From positions 1-15,548 of the forward strand of contig SYHM01000170.1 in assembly GCA_005799205.1 (NCBI GenBank): 15,548 bases of DNA, in the 5' to 3' direction. This document shows, in pieces, positions 6,526 through 13,405 of this stretch. Position 1 is the first letter of the stretch. Each line of letters begins with the position of its first letter. The notes under the pieces were generated by a model. It was not told where the DNA came from, ran no database searches, and was given only the letters and a program-made list of their open reading frames with translations. This stretch comes from Planctomycetia bacterium (lineage in GTDB: Bacteria; Planctomycetota; Phycisphaerae; Phycisphaerales; SM1A02). The translations under genes and the position numbers were made by a program.

Positions 6526-8082
6526 ATGCTCGGCCCCAGTCGAATCGTGTTGGCGCTCACCGCAGCCCTCGTCATTGACCCATCAAATGTTCACGCGGAC
6601 GAACCCCGCGTCGATGGAATGTTCGCTGACTGGACCTCATCGATGATGATCGCAACCGACCCGGCTGGCGATGCCGCTGGGTCGTTCGACCTGCAAAGGG
6701 TCTATGCCACGAGCAGAGGGTCGCGGCTCTTTCTTCGGTTCGAAGTCACGTCAACGCTCAACATGCAGTCTGGGGCAACTTCAGATGGCACGCTGCTGGT
6801 GACCATTGCGATGCCGCAAAACCGTGCGCTCACCATCGACATGCGCAATCGCGTGCTCTGGCGCGACAATGACACGGCACTCGAAGTTGGTTGGGACTCG
6901 GTCAAGTACACGGTGGCTCCCGCGTATGCAGCGAGTGAGTTCGAACTGGTGGTCGATCTCGCACAGTTTGGAGCGGGTGTCGGATCGCCACTCACGATCA
7001 ACTTCAGTTCGAGCGACTCGCTCGCAGCGGGTGCGTCGTTCACCATGTCGCAACCCGAGCCGACGCCAATCCGTCGCCCAGCAACTCGTGCGGATGGAGC
7101 GACCTTTCGAATCGCGAGTGTGAACACTGAGCAAACTGGCCTACTCAATTCGACGCGACGGCCAAAACTGCTTCGACTCGTTGACGGAATGAATGCCGAC
7201 ATTTACTGCTTTCAAGAGGAGTACACCTCAACCGCGACACAGATCGACACGCACATCACCAGTGCTGATCCGATGGAGGATGGCGCGAATTGGAACGTGC
7301 ACAAGAACAACGATTGCGTGATCGCGAGCCGGTCGCCGCTGCTGGCGCTTCCGTCGCCAAACACAGCGACCGCGGGTGCGATTATTGACTTGCCGGCAGC
7401 GGGGCCGAGCGACGCAGTTGTCGTCTTCAGCATTCATCCCAAGTGCTGTGGATACATCGGTAGCACTGAAGATGCGACACGGATCACCCAGATGACGGGT
7501 CTTCTCACGACGCTCAGCAGTCTTCGCGCAGGATCACTCGGGGCGGCGTTTGAGCCGTACCGGCAGGTGCCCGTGATCATCATCGGCGATTGGAATCTTG
7601 TTGGATCGGTCACGCCGCTCGCAATGGTGCTCGACGGCGCGGGACCAAACATGCGCGATGCCATGCCCGCGCAACTCATCGGCGAGGATGTCACCTCGTG
7701 GCGCGGCTCAAGCACCACTGCAGGGTCATTTGCTCCCGGCAGACTCGACCTGCTCGTGCACTCATCATCAGGCATCAGCCTGCGAGGGTCGTTCGTGCTC
7801 GACAGTGCAACCTTGAATGCGGGCGAGCTTGGTGCGCTTGGACTTCAGTCAGGAGATTCAGCATCGACCGACCACAACATGCTCGTCGGCGATTTTTCGT
7901 TTGCCACACCAGTCTGTCCCGGCGATGCCAACGGCGACAACCAGATCAATGGTGCAGACATCGCAGTCGTGCTCTCGGGGTGGGGCGATGCGAGCGGCGC
8001 GGCCGACCTCAATCACGATGGACTCGTCAATGCAGCAGACCTCGCGAGCGTGCTTGCAACATTTGGAAGCAGTTGCCCTTGA
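6526..8082 (+). CDS. Secreted endonuclease/exonuclease/phosphatase-family protein with dockerin-like C-terminus
   Basis: Starting at ATG 6526 gives 518 residues with a signal peptide (1-24, cleavage likely after VHA). Starts further upstream would overlap the helicase gene and bury the signal peptide. Residues about 27-180 form a beta-rich N-terminal region resembling family-9-like carbohydrate-binding modules (VDGMFADW, later RLFLRFEV). Residues about 193-460 form the hydrolase fold with likely metal and catalytic residues N200 (SVN), E231/E232 (FQEE), H304 beside a CC pair (HPKCC), D355 and N357 in IIGDWN, D408 in RLDLL, and D449-H450 in STDHN. Residues 464-518 contain two calcium-loop repeats, D467/N469/D471/D478 and D494/N496/D498/D505, bracketed by C464 and C517. 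Exported members of this superfamily cleave nucleic acids, lipids or phosphate esters; the substrate is unknown. The tail is typical of planctomycete exported proteins rather than evidence of a cellulosome. Confidence 0.88.
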   Translation: MLGPSRIVLALTAALVIDPSNVHADEPRVDGMFADWTSSMMIATDPAGDAAGSFDLQRVYATSRGSRLFLRFEVTSTLNMQSGATSDGTLLVTIAMPQNRALTIDMRNRVLWRDNDTALEVGWDSVKYTVAPAYAASEFELVVDLAQFGAGVGSPLTINFSSSDSLAAGASFTMSQPEPTPIRRPATRADGATFRIASVNTEQTGLLNSTRRPKLLRLVDGMNADIYCFQEEYTSTATQIDTHITSADPMEDGANWNVHKNNDCVIASRSPLLALPSPNTATAGAIIDLPAAGPSDAVVVFSIHPKCCGYIGSTEDATRITQMTGLLTTLSSLRAGSLGAAFEPYRQVPVIIIGDWNLVGSVTPLAMVLDGAGPNMRDAMPAQLIGEDVTSWRGSSTTAGSFAPGRLDLLVHSSSGISLRGSFVLDSATLNAGELGALGLQSGDSASTDHNMLVGDFSFATPVCPGDANGDNQINGADIAVVLSGWGDASGAADLNHDGLVNAADLASVLATFGSSCP

Positions 8083-8111
8083 CCTGCCTTCAATCGTCGC
8101 TAGAAATGTGA

Positions 8112-9539
8112 TTACGCAGTCCGCGCCCGAACGAGATCGAGCCTGCGCGCCATCTGGGGGCTTGCGAACGATGGATTCGTGGCGCAGAGCGCTTGAAACG
8201 ACTCGAGCCTCGCACGAGCAGTATCACCCGAGTAAAACGACGAATACGCCCCATTCAATTCAAACGCCTCAATTGTCGCGGCGAGTAGCCACTGATCCAT
8301 ACGCGGACCTGGCGGGACGTGATCGAAACGCGCACAGGGGGCGACAAAGGGATCGCTGAAATCAGCATTCGCACTTCGAGCGAGAAGTTCGGCAAGCTGC
8401 CGCAGCGCATCGACTGCAACGGCCCGCTCGCCGAAGTCATTCGCTGCACGCGCGAGGCTCGCCCAATGAGCGAGCGAAGGCTGTCGAGTACAGAGACCTC
8501 GAAGCATCGTGACGCTGACCTCGAGCGCGTCGAACCGCTCAATTGCCGGGCGTGCGGTGTCTTGGCTCAACGCGTAGAAAGCGAGCGACTCTTCTAACTG
8601 CGCACGCTTCCGCGATCCGCGTCGACCCCAGAGATCCGTGAGCAACGTCCCGTAGGGAAGTGCCCCGATCGCGCGGCGCCAGCCGTAGGGAGCGCGGGGG
8701 TCGTTGATGTGCGCGGCGATCGCCTGCGAGCGGGTTCTTCCAGTCGTGCGCATGTGAATGGCCGCGTCGAGTAGCCATCCTCGGTCCGCGAGCATTCGTG
8801 CCCGATCGGGCTTGCAGGCAAAGAGGTTGAGAAGAAATCCATCGACGGTTTTGTCGGCATCAAAGGGCACCAACAGATTGAGCCCTCGCACGAGTCGATA
8901 TGAGTTGTATCCAAGCGGAGCGAATGCCTGCAAGGTCGCACGGTCGACGCCATCCGCTGCCTTAATCTCGTATTGCACGAGAGGCGAGAGTTCGGCGAAG
9001 AATCGATGCCCACCCGAGAGAATGTTGACCTCTTCGCCTTCAGCATCAAGTTTGAGAAACGCGATCGAGTTCCAGCCCAGCCGATCCATGCACAGATCGA
9101 GTGTGGTGAGGGGCACCGCCTCATATCTCGCCGTGGCCTTGCCGCCTCGCACAAGCGCATTGAGTTCGGCATTCTCATTGAGCCCGAGCTGAGCCTCACC
9201 TGCCTCACGCGACAGGGCACTCCGTTCGAGCGTGACATGCGAGAAGGCGTTCGCAGCAACACCTCGCGCGAGATATTCGGCGGTTGCTGATGCGGGCTCA
9301 AATGCCCACACGTGACCTGTCGGTCCAACGCACTTCGCCATTGAAAGGGTGTATGTGCCGTAGTTCGCGCCGACATCAATGACGCGGTCGCCAGGCTGCA
9401 ATATGAGCCGTAGAAACCGAATCTCATCCTCGAACCAGTCCTGTTGTTCGGTGAGGACATACGGGGTCAAGAGGAGCATCGATCGCGGCGCGACCACGCG
9501 GACCCCATCAACCAGCGGAAGAGTGACTTCGTCAATCAT
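8112..9539 (-). CDS. FkbM-family methyltransferase with C-terminal helical extension
   Basis: This is a 475-residue protein from ATG 9539. The methyltransferase fold occupies about residues 35-230: the S-adenosylmethionine motif VIDVGANYG (53-61), the acidic end of strand 2 in VWAFEP (77-82), and LKLDAEGEE (162-170), the conserved Methyltransf_21/FkbM strand-4 motif. Family members O-methylate sugars or secondary metabolites; the substrate here is unknown. The remaining 220 or so residues are Ala/Leu/Arg-rich and apparently all-helical, possibly TPR-like, and I do not recognise the domain. The frame is open upstream to 9776, but that part lies inside the preceding membrane-protein gene and reads as low-quality sequence. 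The ATG at 9539 overlaps that gene's TGA as ATGA, pointing to translational coupling. It converges on the dockerin-tailed gene with a 29-base gap and no clear terminator hairpin. Confidence 0.88.
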   Translation of the reverse strand: MIDEVTLPLVDGVRVVAPRSMLLLTPYVLTEQQDWFEDEIRFLRLILQPGDRVIDVGANYGTYTLSMAKCVGPTGHVWAFEPASATAEYLARGVAANAFSHVTLERSALSREAGEAQLGLNENAELNALVRGGKATARYEAVPLTTLDLCMDRLGWNSIAFLKLDAEGEEVNILSGGHRFFAELSPLVQYEIKAADGVDRATLQAFAPLGYNSYRLVRGLNLLVPFDADKTVDGFLLNLFACKPDRARMLADRGWLLDAAIHMRTTGRTRSQAIAAHINDPRAPYGWRRAIGALPYGTLLTDLWGRRGSRKRAQLEESLAFYALSQDTARPAIERFDALEVSVTMLRGLCTRQPSLAHWASLARAANDFGERAVAVDALRQLAELLARSANADFSDPFVAPCARFDHVPPGPRMDQWLLAATIEAFELNGAYSSFYSGDTARARLESFQALCATNPSFASPQMARRLDLVRARTA

Positions 9540-9970
9540 GCGTCGGATCGCGTAGTCGATGAGTGTGTGCGATAGAGAAATGCCACCACAAGGCTCAGAA
9601 GCACCATCAGAATGCCGTCGAAGATGCACTGCTTGATCACCATGACTCCTGGCATCGGCTGCACCACGTAGAAGATCGTGTAGGTGGGTATCACTGTGAG
9701 AAAGGCGATGGCGCATCCGAATCGCATCCCCTGGCCGAACCAAGGGCGAGTGGTGACGCCACGGCTGTAAATCCACACGAGCGCAACTGAGGTCATGAGG
9801 TGAGCGAGCAACATCCAGCCGAAATATTGCGACATATCGCTGTCTGGGCGAAACAGATTCGGTAACTGGGCATAGTCGTCATGTAGGAACCCGCCATGGA
9901 CAACGCCACTGCCGAGAAACCAGAGCACAAAAAGCACGATTATTGCGATGATCAAGCGCTTGTCCATCAT
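9536..9970 (-). CDS. Small four-helix integral membrane protein of unknown function
   Basis: This 144-residue protein has four predicted membrane helices at about 5-26, 49-69, 82-103 and 110-132. The loop between helices 1 and 2 is acidic and aromatic (GGFLHDDYAQLPNLFRPDSD) and the ends are basic. I do not recognise a named family. Tandem ATGs at 9970 and 9967 are both possible starts; no Shine-Dalgarno is visible. Its TGA overlaps the ATG of the FkbM methyltransferase (ATGA), so the two are probably translated together, and a membrane partner or transport role alongside the methyltransferase is possible but unproven. It is divergent from the sensor kinase gene, with 72 bases between them. 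Confidence 0.8.
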   Translation of the reverse strand: MMDKRLIIAIIVLFVLWFLGSGVVHGGFLHDDYAQLPNLFRPDSDMSQYFGWMLLAHLMTSVALVWIYSRGVTTRPWFGQGMRFGCAIAFLTVIPTYTIFYVVQPMPGVMVIKQCIFDGILMVLLSLVVAFLYRTHSSTTRSDA

Positions 9971-10042
9971 GCGAGTCTAGTGGTCTCATTCGCAGGGGTG
10001 TGAGCGGCGCAGCGGCAGCAGTTCTATACTGAAGCCTCCGAA
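9971..10042. promoter_or_regulatory. Divergent promoter region upstream of the sensor kinase
   Basis: This 72-base gap separates the leftward membrane-protein gene from the rightward sensor kinase. TATACT (10025-10030) is a good -10 match 12 bases before the kinase ATG and would give a leader of only a few bases. There is no recognisable -35. On the other strand TAGACT (9974-9979) is -10-like but lies too close to the ATG at 9970 to place a start site in front of it. Confidence 0.3.
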
Positions 10043-11455
10043 ATGGACTCGCACGCGAACACAATCACGGATGGAGCGGGCCGTCATCGGGTCACCCAAG
10101 GGTTCCCGCTGTGGCTTTTCGTGCTCGCGTTCGTCGTGAGTATCTCAACAACTTGTTTCACACTTTGGCAGTGGCGCGTGATGGAGTCGCGCGCCGAGAC
10201 GCTCGCGGCAGAACATGCCGACCTCACCGAACATATTGGAAGGATTCTTCTCCTCGACGAGGTGCTCACGATGAGCGCGCGCATGTGTGCCGCCACGCGC
10301 GACTTTGCGTATGAGCAACGGTACGACCAGTTCGATCCAGAACTTGCCTTGGAGATTGAAGGCTTGAGAGAAAAAGTGCCCCGCCAGGATCTCGAGGAGT
10401 ACGTGAAGAGTACGGACGCCGCGAATCGCGAGTTGGTGCAACTCGAGCGAACGGCATTCGCGTTGACTCATCATGGCAAAGCGGACGAGGCGCTGCGTTT
10501 GCTCAGTGGGAGCGACTATGCACACTTGAAGAGTCTCTATTCAAAGGGAATGAACGCGACCTCGGAGGCGGCGCGAGCAGTCATTCGAGGTGAGTACATG
10601 AACCTGCGCGAGCGTTCGCGATGGCTGATGGGGGGCAGCGCCGTGGGGGTACTCGCCCTGCTCGCAGCATGGATTGCAGCTGTGAGGTCTGCGCGCGCGT
10701 GGGTCGTGGTCCGAACAGAAACCGAGAATGAGCGGTATCGACAGCTCGAAGCGATCGGTCGTGAGAAGGACGAGTTCCTCGCCACGGTGAGTCATTCGCT
10801 GAAGACTCCTCTGAATCCGATTCTGGGCTTTTCGGAGTTACTCAAGGACGGCCTTGCCGGAGAGTTGAGCGCCACGCAGCAGGACTTGGTGCAGGGAATC
10901 CATGATTCTGGGATGAAACAGCTCGTGACCGTCTCGTCGCTGCTTGAGCTTGCAGAACTGCAGTGCGCCAAAGTTGAGTTGAAGATGTCGCGTCTGGATG
11001 CCAGCGCTGTGATGCGCGACATTACAGAGCAACAGTTGGCCTCGATGCGTGCGGCGAACATCAAGTTCACTCACTCAATCGCGTCAGATCTCGGAGTGAT
11101 CTCGTTCGACCGCGGTCTCGTGACACGGGTGCTCGATGTTCTCTTTGAGAACGCTCGTCGATTCACGCCGTCAGGGGGAGAGATTTCATTTTCGGCAAGG
11201 CGCGTAGGCCACTCGCTCGAACTTGTTGTCGCCGACACTGGATGCGGGATCGCTCCCGATGTGTTGCCTCGGCTGTTTCGCCCATTCATGCAGGGTGATG
11301 GCACCCTTGCTCGCAGCCACCAGGGAACAGGAATCGGGCTGACGCTCGTCAAGAAGTGGCTCGAGCTGCACGGTGGTGCATGCCGCGCCGAGAGCGTGCT
11401 TGGTCACGGCGCACGATTTGTGGTCTTGTTGCCGATTGAGTCGGGTTCGCAGTGA
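10043..11455 (+). CDS. Membrane-bound sensor histidine kinase
   Basis: This 470-residue protein has two membrane helices (about 21-43 and 194-214) flanking an extracytoplasmic domain of about 150 residues. That domain is strongly helical (LLLDEVLTMSARMCAATRDF, then DAANRELVQLERTAFAL) and resembles the four-helix-bundle input domains of some bacterial kinases and diguanylate cyclases. The cytoplasmic part has HisKA with SHSLKTP (phospho-accepting H251) and HATPase_c with N370 (FENARRFTP), ADTGCGI (397-403) and GTGIGL (428-433). The usual acidic residue after the histidine (HE or HD) is Ser252, which may affect kinase or phosphatase activity. The stimulus is unknown. A receiver-only gene begins 19 bases after its stop and is the probable phosphorylation partner. 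The ATG is supported by the position of the first membrane helix and lacks a Shine-Dalgarno. Confidence 0.92.
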   Translation: MDSHANTITDGAGRHRVTQGFPLWLFVLAFVVSISTTCFTLWQWRVMESRAETLAAEHADLTEHIGRILLLDEVLTMSARMCAATRDFAYEQRYDQFDPELALEIEGLREKVPRQDLEEYVKSTDAANRELVQLERTAFALTHHGKADEALRLLSGSDYAHLKSLYSKGMNATSEAARAVIRGEYMNLRERSRWLMGGSAVGVLALLAAWIAAVRSARAWVVVRTETENERYRQLEAIGREKDEFLATVSHSLKTPLNPILGFSELLKDGLAGELSATQQDLVQGIHDSGMKQLVTVSSLLELAELQCAKVELKMSRLDASAVMRDITEQQLASMRAANIKFTHSIASDLGVISFDRGLVTRVLDVLFENARRFTPSGGEISFSARRVGHSLELVVADTGCGIAPDVLPRLFRPFMQGDGTLARSHQGTGIGLTLVKKWLELHGGACRAESVLGHGARFVVLLPIESGSQ

Positions 11456-11474
11456 AGTGGGTGCGACAAGAACA

Positions 11475-11861
11475 ATGACGAACGCAAAGAGCCCAACAGC
11501 AATCCTCGCGGTCGACGACGACGACTTGAATCTCAAGTTGCTCAGTTACACGCTTAGTGGAGCGGGGCACTTGGTCCGAACAGCACTCTCTGGTGCAGAG
11601 GCGCTCACCTCAGTTGCTCAGCACCCGCCAGACCTCATCTTGCTCGACGTGATGATGCCGGGCATGTGCGGCTATGAGGTGCTTTCTGTGCTCAAGTCAC
11701 AGGAATCAACTCGGTCAATTCCGGTGATCATGCTCACATCTCTTGAAGATGAAGATTCGAGGACAAAGGGGATCGCGCTCGGCGCGGCCCAGTTTCTTTC
11801 AAAACCAACAAGAAGAGTTGAATTGCTTGCAGCGATCGCCGCCCTTCTGAAGCGAGCGTAA
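11475..11861 (+). CDS. Single-domain response regulator (receiver only)
   Basis: From ATG 11475 the protein is 128 residues, just one CheY-like receiver. Conserved positions are all present: acidic cluster D14-D16, phospho-acceptor D58 in LILLDVMMP, T88 in MLTS and K110 in SKP. The frame is open further upstream, but that part overlaps the kinase gene, and family alignment supports a start a few residues before ILAVDDDD. It lies 19 bases after the sensor kinase stop and is probably co-transcribed and phosphorylated by it. With no output domain it must act by protein contact, for example on a flagellar, enzyme or phosphorelay target that is not visible here. The sequence is closer to the PleD/DivK style of receiver than to a DNA-binding regulator, but that placement is impressionistic. 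Confidence 0.92.
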   Translation: MTNAKSPTAILAVDDDDLNLKLLSYTLSGAGHLVRTALSGAEALTSVAQHPPDLILLDVMMPGMCGYEVLSVLKSQESTRSIPVIMLTSLEDEDSRTKGIALGAAQFLSKPTRRVELLAAIAALLKRA

Positions 11862-11910
11862 TCGCCCACTTTGCTCCGGGGTTTCATTTTGCGAATCAAC
11901 AATTGAAAAC

Positions 11911-11938
11911 TTGCCCTGTCGTTCCGATGCATTAGATT
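11911..11938 (+). promoter_or_regulatory. Candidate sigma-70-type promoter for the PEP-CTERM-like gene
   Basis: TTGCCC (11911-11916) and TAGATT (11933-11938) are separated by 16 bases. Transcription from about 11945 would give a leader of roughly 80 bases that contains the hairpin at 11955-11977 and the palindrome at 11989-12000. A second -35-like hexamer, TTGAAA, lies at 11903-11908. Confidence 0.35.
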
Positions 11939-11954
11939 GAGCCAGATGGGCTAG

Positions 11955-11977
11955 GACTCGCCAACTTTTGGCGGGTC
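11955..11977 (+). other. Ten-base-pair hairpin with triloop in leader of the PEP-CTERM-like gene
   Basis: GACTCGCCAA (11955-11964) pairs with TTGGCGGGTC (11968-11977) around the loop CTT, with one G-U wobble. No T-run follows, so an intrinsic terminator for the upstream receiver gene is not clearly indicated; a 5'-UTR regulatory hairpin is the other reading. The 164-base gap 11862-12025 otherwise holds a candidate promoter, a short palindrome and a ribosome-binding site. Confidence 0.5.
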
Positions 11978-11988
11978 AGGTTGAGGGT

Positions 11989-12000
11989 CGTCGATCGACG
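11989..12000. other. Twelve-base perfect palindrome, possible operator
   Basis: CGTCGATCGACG is identical to its reverse complement. It lies between the leader hairpin and the start of the PEP-CTERM-like gene. It could be a dimeric regulator site or a small RNA stem. CGATCG is frequent in this genome window, so chance is a real alternative. Confidence 0.3.
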
Positions 12001-12015
12001 GACTCGATCAAATCT

Positions 12016-12019
12016 GGAG
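12016..12019 (+). promoter_or_regulatory. Shine-Dalgarno of the PEP-CTERM-like gene
   Basis: GGAG lies six bases before ATG 12026 and fixes that start over the longer open frame beginning at 11981, which would put residues in front of the signal peptide. Confidence 0.6.
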
Positions 12020-12025
12020 CCCTCA

Positions 12026-12757
12026 ATGAATCAGCAACTGTCTAGCGTGAAGTGGAGCGTTTCGTGCATAGTGACGATCGCCGCCGCTGCATCCGCATCT
12101 GCCTCGACGAGCTTCGGCCAACTCAGTCACAACGGCACAGCGATTCCGCTGAGTGTCGGTAGTGGAATCGGGAACGACGGATTCACAATGAATCAGTCAG
12201 ACACGTCGTTCGGATCGCTGCTCATCGGCATTAAGGCTCATGAGTACTACAGCAACAACAACCCTGCAGGCGCGAGCACTCAGTCAGCGTTCGCTGGCGG
12301 TGGATCGTGGCTCGACCTCGATCCAAGTGGCGCGTACACGGCGTATCCGGGCATCGCGGCAAATCACCCATCGTGGAACCCCAATGCCCCTCGGTGGGCG
12401 TTTACATGGAGCGTGACCGATGATGGCGCGCGCGCGGCGCTGGGCGTTGGCATGATGACCATGGTGATAACGCGACCGGACAGCGTCGCAGTGACGCTTG
12501 GAACCTGGGACATCGGCGGCGCGAATCCCAACAACAATGAGCCCTGGTATCAGAACAGTTGGAACCTTGGATACCTCGGCGTGTTTGGCAACGGGGTTGA
12601 TGCAACGACCACTGGTATCTGGAAAGTACGAATCGATGTCACGAGCGGTGGTGCGATGGTTGGTTCGCAGGAGATTTCGATCAACGTCGTTCCAGCTCCA
12701 GGCGCGATCGCGCTTGCGGGGATCGCCGGACTTCTGAAGGGTCGTCGGCGACGCTGA
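12026..12757 (+). CDS. Secreted protein with PEP-CTERM-like sorting signal
   Basis: This 243-residue protein has an N-terminal signal peptide (hydrophobic stretch about 11-30, SCIVTIAAAASASAS, cleavage near SFGQ). The mature region is rich in Gly, Asn, Ser and Trp and appears all-beta, with no catalytic motif I recognise. The C-terminus has the tripartite sorting architecture: VVPAPGA (221-227), a short hydrophobic helix (228-238) and a basic tail GRRRR. This PAPGA form replaces the usual PEP and is common in planctomycete proteins of this class. Such proteins are processed by an exosortase-type system and anchored to or released from the cell surface; no exosortase gene is in the window. The start at 12026 is supported by GGAG six bases upstream. 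The gene seems to be its own unit, between a structured leader and a strong terminator hairpin. Function unknown. Confidence 0.85.
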   Translation: MNQQLSSVKWSVSCIVTIAAAASASASTSFGQLSHNGTAIPLSVGSGIGNDGFTMNQSDTSFGSLLIGIKAHEYYSNNNPAGASTQSAFAGGGSWLDLDPSGAYTAYPGIAANHPSWNPNAPRWAFTWSVTDDGARAALGVGMMTMVITRPDSVAVTLGTWDIGGANPNNNEPWYQNSWNLGYLGVFGNGVDATTTGIWKVRIDVTSGGAMVGSQEISINVVPAPGAIALAGIAGLLKGRRRR

Positions 12758-12767
12758 GCCGACATCC

Positions 12768-12803
12768 GCCTCGGGGCGATCCGTCACCGGAGACCCCCGA
12801 GGC
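12768..12803. terminator. Bidirectional terminator hairpin between convergent genes
   Basis: GCCTCGGGG (12768-12776) and CCCCGAGGC (12795-12803) form a perfect nine-base-pair GC-rich stem around an 18-base loop that can itself pair weakly. It lies in the 51-base gap between the convergent PEP-CTERM-like gene and the leftward membrane-protein gene. There is no long T-run on either side, so termination may be imperfect or Rho-assisted. Confidence 0.6.
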
Positions 12804-12808
12804 TTCGC

Positions 12809-13405
12809 TCAGTGCCGTGGCTCTCGAGTGACTGTTATGACACACCCTTCGCCGACACGCGCGTGGACGCCTCCGCCAAGTCCATTCGTGACATAGGTGT
12901 CGAGCACTGTCTCGCTCGTCGCACCTTCACAGCGAACGAGCAGCGAGAGCGTCCCGTCGTGCTGGATGTGCATCGAGGCTGCGACACGCTCGCCGACAGC
13001 GATCGTTCCAACGAGTTGGTCGCAGCCACCACCCACGATGCGCGCTTCGGTGAGCGGGTGTGGCGAGGCGTTCTCAATGACGACCGAGTACCAGGTCGAT
13101 GCATCCAGTGCGAGAACCATGCACACGCCAGCGACTGGAAAGTTGGCGCCCAGCACCGCCGCGCCGATTGCGGTTGAGAGCCAACGGCGCGCATTCGAGT
13201 GGCCAACTCGCGGCGACGCTGTCACGAAATGCCGTAGCAGCGCGATCGCGCTGACGAGCAGAAGCGCGAGGCCACCGTATATCGCGATGATGCCAGCAAT
13301 GAGGAGCCACTGCGATTCGCGCTCTAACCAAGAGATGCACAGCACGATCGCCACCAGCTGCGGTAGAGCAGAACACACGAGCGAGATTCCGAGCGCGCGG
13401 GTCAT
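12809..13405 (-). CDS. Membrane protein with three N-terminal helices and an extracytoplasmic beta domain
   Basis: From ATG 13405 the protein is 198 residues. Hydrophobic helices lie at about 5-26, 33-57 and 75-100. The last 95 or so residues look like a small beta-sandwich (WYSVVIENASPHPLTEARIV, then AVGERVAASMHIQHDGTLSLL), probably outside the membrane, with cysteines at 128, 159 and 188. I do not recognise a named family. The frame remains open to 14209 on this strand, but that part runs antisense through adenine deaminase and is a composition artefact; 13405 is the first start outside that gene. It is divergent from adenine deaminase with a 30-base gap and converges on the PEP-CTERM-like gene through a terminator hairpin. 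No functional link to either neighbour is evident. Confidence 0.75.
   Translation of the reverse strand: MTRALGISLVCSALPQLVAIVLCISWLERESQWLLIAGIIAIYGGLALLLVSAIALLRHFVTASPRVGHSNARRWLSTAIGAAVLGANFPVAGVCMVLALDASTWYSVVIENASPHPLTEARIVGGGCDQLVGTIAVGERVAASMHIQHDGTLSLLVRCEGATSETVLDTYVTNGLGGGVHARVGEGCVITVTREPRH

Noticed and set aside
7916..8079. Calcium-loop repeats as evidence for a cellulosome
   Set aside because: Dockerin-like tails of this kind are widespread in planctomycete secreted proteins without cohesins, and no cohesin or scaffoldin is present here.
9540..9776. Upstream extension of the FkbM methyltransferase to 554 residues
   Set aside because: It lies inside the four-helix membrane-protein gene, is His/Arg-rich with no homologous look, and the ATGA overlap gives a natural start at 9539.
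11373..11474. N-terminal extension of the receiver-only protein
   Set aside because: It overlaps the sensor kinase C-terminus. Receiver domains begin a few residues before the IL-VDDD strand, which fits ATG 11475.
11955..11977. Hairpin as an intrinsic terminator of the receiver gene
   Set aside because: It lies about 95 bases after the stop, downstream of a candidate promoter, and no T-run follows; it is reported as a leader hairpin instead.
12768..12803. Inverted repeat as a transposon end or attachment site
   Set aside because: There is no transposase, no target duplication and no second copy. Its position between convergent stops fits a terminator.
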